Of a DNA stretch of 64,000 nt, positions 62,241 to 64,000 are shown piece by piece. The notes beneath the pieces are model-generated. The model searched no databases and was not told where the DNA came from. It was given only the letters and a program-made list of their open reading frames with translations. A program made the position numbers and the translations under genes. The stretch's first letter is position 1. Each line of letters begins with the position of its first letter. The DNA comes from an uncultured Acidobacteriaceae bacterium (lineage in GTDB: Bacteria; Acidobacteriota; Terriglobia; Terriglobales; Acidobacteriaceae): NCBI GenBank assembly GCA_937879855.1, contig CALFMO010000006.1, forward strand, positions 62,001 to 126,000, read 5' to 3'.

Positions 62241-63344
62241 ATGACACTGTCTCAACTGAAAATCTGGGTTTGTGTAGCCTCGCTGGCCGCCGCTAGCACC
62301 CTCTGTGCCCAAGCCCAGAAAAGTCATTCCAGCAGCCAAGGCCAAATCTCCGTCGTCGCCTCGACTGTTCCCGCCAATGGCGATGTAAACCCATATGGCA
62401 TCGCCCGCATTCCACGAAGCTCCGGGTCTCTGGTCGAAGGAAACATCCTGGTTAGCAATTTCAACAACAGCGCGAACCTGCAGGGAACAGGCACAACCAT
62501 CGTGCAAATTGCCCCCGACGGCACCGCCAGCCTGTTCACTCAAATCGACGCTACGACTCTGCCTGGACCTTGCCCCGGCGGCGTTGGCTTGACCACCGCT
62601 TTGGTCGTGCTGCGCTCTGGATGGGTCGTTGTGGGCAGCCTGCCGACCACCGACGGGACGGCGGCCACGGCGCAGGCTGGATGCTTGCTCGTAATCGACA
62701 ATCACGGCAAGGTCGTGGAGACCTTCAACGGTTCGCTCATTAACGGTCCTTGGGATATGACTGCATGGGACGCGGGAAGCTTCGCGGAATTGTTTGTGAC
62801 GAATGTCTTGAATGGAACCGTAGCCGCGGGCGGTAGCGTTGTGCAGCAAGGAACCGTGATCCGCCTTGCGCTTAATATCACATCCGGCTCTCCGCCCAGT
62901 TTGGAGTCGATCACGGTGATTGGATCCGGCTTCTCCGAGCGAACCGATCCTGCGGCACTGGTCATCGGACCAACCGGCCTGGGCCTCGACGCCGATGCCG
63001 ACACCCTCTACGTCGCCGATAGTCTCAACAATCGCATTGCGGCCATCCGACATCCGGTGTTCCGCGATACGTCTGCCGGAACCGGGACAACTGTCTCACA
63101 AGGCGGAAGCCTTAACGATCCTCTCGGCCTGACGATTGCTCCCAGCGGCAACATTCTGACGGTCAACGGAGACGACGGTTTTCTCGTGGAAACTACACCC
63201 CAGGGTCACCAGATCAACCGCGCCTTGCTGGACAATACCGGGAGCCCGCCGGGTGCCGGAGCGCTGTTCGGAGTGACTGACGTTCGCGGCGCTGGCATCT
63301 TCTACGTCGACGACGCCAGCAACACCCTGAATCTTTTCCGCTGA
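62241..63344 (+). CDS. Secreted beta-propeller-like (NHL-type) protein
   Basis: 367 residues from ATG 62241, fixed by AGGAGGA (62229-62235) at five-base spacing; the frame upstream is not used. Signal peptide with core 'IWVCVASLAAASTLCAQA'. The mature chain has repeated 'GI/GLT...SGNILVSN', 'TGLGLDADADTLYVADSLNNRI' and 'LNDPLGLTIAPSGNILTVNG' units, as in NHL-repeat six-bladed propellers. Function is not known; extracellular binding or lactonase-like activity are possible. Confidence 0.8.
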   Translation: MTLSQLKIWVCVASLAAASTLCAQAQKSHSSSQGQISVVASTVPANGDVNPYGIARIPRSSGSLVEGNILVSNFNNSANLQGTGTTIVQIAPDGTASLFTQIDATTLPGPCPGGVGLTTALVVLRSGWVVVGSLPTTDGTAATAQAGCLLVIDNHGKVVETFNGSLINGPWDMTAWDAGSFAELFVTNVLNGTVAAGGSVVQQGTVIRLALNITSGSPPSLESITVIGSGFSERTDPAALVIGPTGLGLDADADTLYVADSLNNRIAAIRHPVFRDTSAGTGTTVSQGGSLNDPLGLTIAPSGNILTVNGDDGFLVETTPQGHQINRALLDNTGSPPGAGALFGVTDVRGAGIFYVDDASNTLNLFR

Positions 63345-63379
63345 ACTTGTGAAGGAAATGGGTGTGTAAGCTATGGGTG

Positions 63380-63420
63380 CCCCACCCTTCTCGCGTTCTT
63401 CGCGAGAGGGTGGGGATTTT
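63380..63420 (+). terminator. Long hairpin terminator-like element
   Basis: CCCCACCC (63380-63387) pairs with GGGTGGGG (63408-63415), extended by CTCGCG/CGCGAG with one bulged T, then ATTTTGACTTT. It serves the beta-propeller gene and may work for the converging esterase gene too. The T-run is short. Confidence 0.7.
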
Positions 63421-63455
63421 GACTTTGGAGTAGAAAACGACCTTGAATGGTAGGT

Positions 63456-64000
63456 TTACTTTTTCTCGTCACTTCCCGCCAGCTTCCGCGTCACCAGGAA
63501 ACTCCAGATGACCTCATTCGCATTCGGCTCCGGGTTCGTCTTCCCAACCGTGTTCTCCACTTCATACTGCTCTCCGCCTGGCCAAGTATTCCCCGCGCCC
63601 TTCACGCTATAAAGCACCACCTGCGCATTCTGCTGGCAACCACTGTAAGTATCCACCTTGGTTTCCGACCCGCCTTGGGAGGGCAACTTGCTCTTCTCCG
63701 GCTTTTCTTCGCAGCGATCGATCTTCGCCCAAGCCTTGGCGCTGTCCTCCACGGAGACGGTCCGCAGACTCAGGTTGTGCTCGGTGCCACCGCCATACGG
63801 AACCACGGGGTCTGAAGTGCCATTGATCATCACCAGCGGCACCGGACGCGGCGGCAGACAAATCATCGTCTTCGGCATGGCCGCACCCACCGCGGCCACC
63901 GCGGCAATTCGATCACCCAATGCACATCCCAGGCGCAGGCTCATGAAACCGCCTTCCGATAATCCCACCGCGTAAATTCGTGAAGTGTCCACAGAAAATT
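63456..64000 (-). CDS. Polyhydroxybutyrate depolymerase / LpqC-like esterase, 5' part outside window
   Basis: C-terminal 181 codons of an alpha/beta-hydrolase cut by the right edge; the frame runs through the GTG at 63992 (FSVDTSRIYAVG), so the start is beyond 64000. The nucleophile serine lies in 'VGLSEGGFMS' (GxSxG) and the acid in 'INGTSDPVVPYGGG'. The loop where PHB-depolymerase-type esterases carry the catalytic His (GHTWPGG) reads 'GAGNTWPGGEQY', with Asn. Six cysteine-containing positions suggest export. Probably a secreted ester hydrolase. Confidence 0.8.
   Translation of the reverse strand, partial: FSVDTSRIYAVGLSEGGFMSLRLGCALGDRIAAVAAVGAAMPKTMICLPPRPVPLVMINGTSDPVVPYGGGTEHNLSLRTVSVEDSAKAWAKIDRCEEKPEKSKLPSQGGSETKVDTYSGCQQNAQVVLYSVKGAGNTWPGGEQYEVENTVGKTNPEPNANEVIWSFLVTRKLAGSDEKK

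Overview
The window looks like chromosomal DNA of an acidobacterium (Terriglobia, Koribacter-like). This is inferred from a very large TonB-dependent receptor with an N-terminal carboxypeptidase-regulatory domain and no SusD partner, nuoJ-N leading directly into F0 ATP synthase genes, a TreY/TreZ operon, GH106 and GH144-type secreted glycosidases, and intergenic palindromes. No 16S rRNA or tRNA gene was found, so the assignment stays at phylum level. Gene density is high on both strands, with no prophage, IS transposase or CRISPR array.

Region by region. 1-8.8 kb: the 3' end of a complex I operon (nuoJ, K, L, M, N), then atpZ, atpI, atpB, atpE and a terminator; each spacer between nuoJ and nuoM holds a repeat. 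8.8-20.3 kb: a large HEAT/PilZ protein, a secreted charged mini-protein, a CHAD-HD fusion, an MmcB-like nuclease, the dnaX-ybaB-recR block, a STAS protein, an alkyltransferase-like protein, an AhpD-like protein and HemQ. 20.4-30.1 kb: a catabolic locus with TonB receptor, LacI-type repressor, GH3 and GH144-like enzymes, and LacI-type operators in both promoter regions; I read it as a candidate beta-1,2-glucan (sophoro-oligosaccharide) system. 30.1-39 kb: a treZ-GH57-treY operon with overlapping genes, and a translationally coupled nucleotidyltransferase/metallophosphoesterase pair. 39-43.4 kb: an intact GH106-like hydrolase between three genes broken by single-base indels. 43.5-50.1 kb: a DapA-like aldolase, carB, carA and lepB. 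50.2-64 kb: a PCYCGC-type protein, a TPR protein, YvcK, a PagL-like protein, a VapBC pair, FtcD, GlmU, DUF4242, SDR, a receiver-like protein, a glutaredoxin-like protein, an acyl-CoA ligase, a secreted beta-propeller-like protein and an esterase cut by the right edge.

How the genes fit together: nuo and atp form an energy-conservation block. The TonB/LacI/GH3/GH144 set would import, sense and degrade a beta-glucan. TreZ, GH57 and TreY would turn internal alpha-glucan into trehalose. dnaX-ybaB-recR, the ATL protein and the MmcB-like protein point to replication and repair. Several dispersed palindrome families (GTAG-headed REP-like elements, a MITE-like 122-bp element, AGCTCTTAGCC hairpins) sit between genes. 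Start sites were moved downstream of the longest reading frame wherever a ribosome binding site, signal peptide or family-typical N-terminus decided it.
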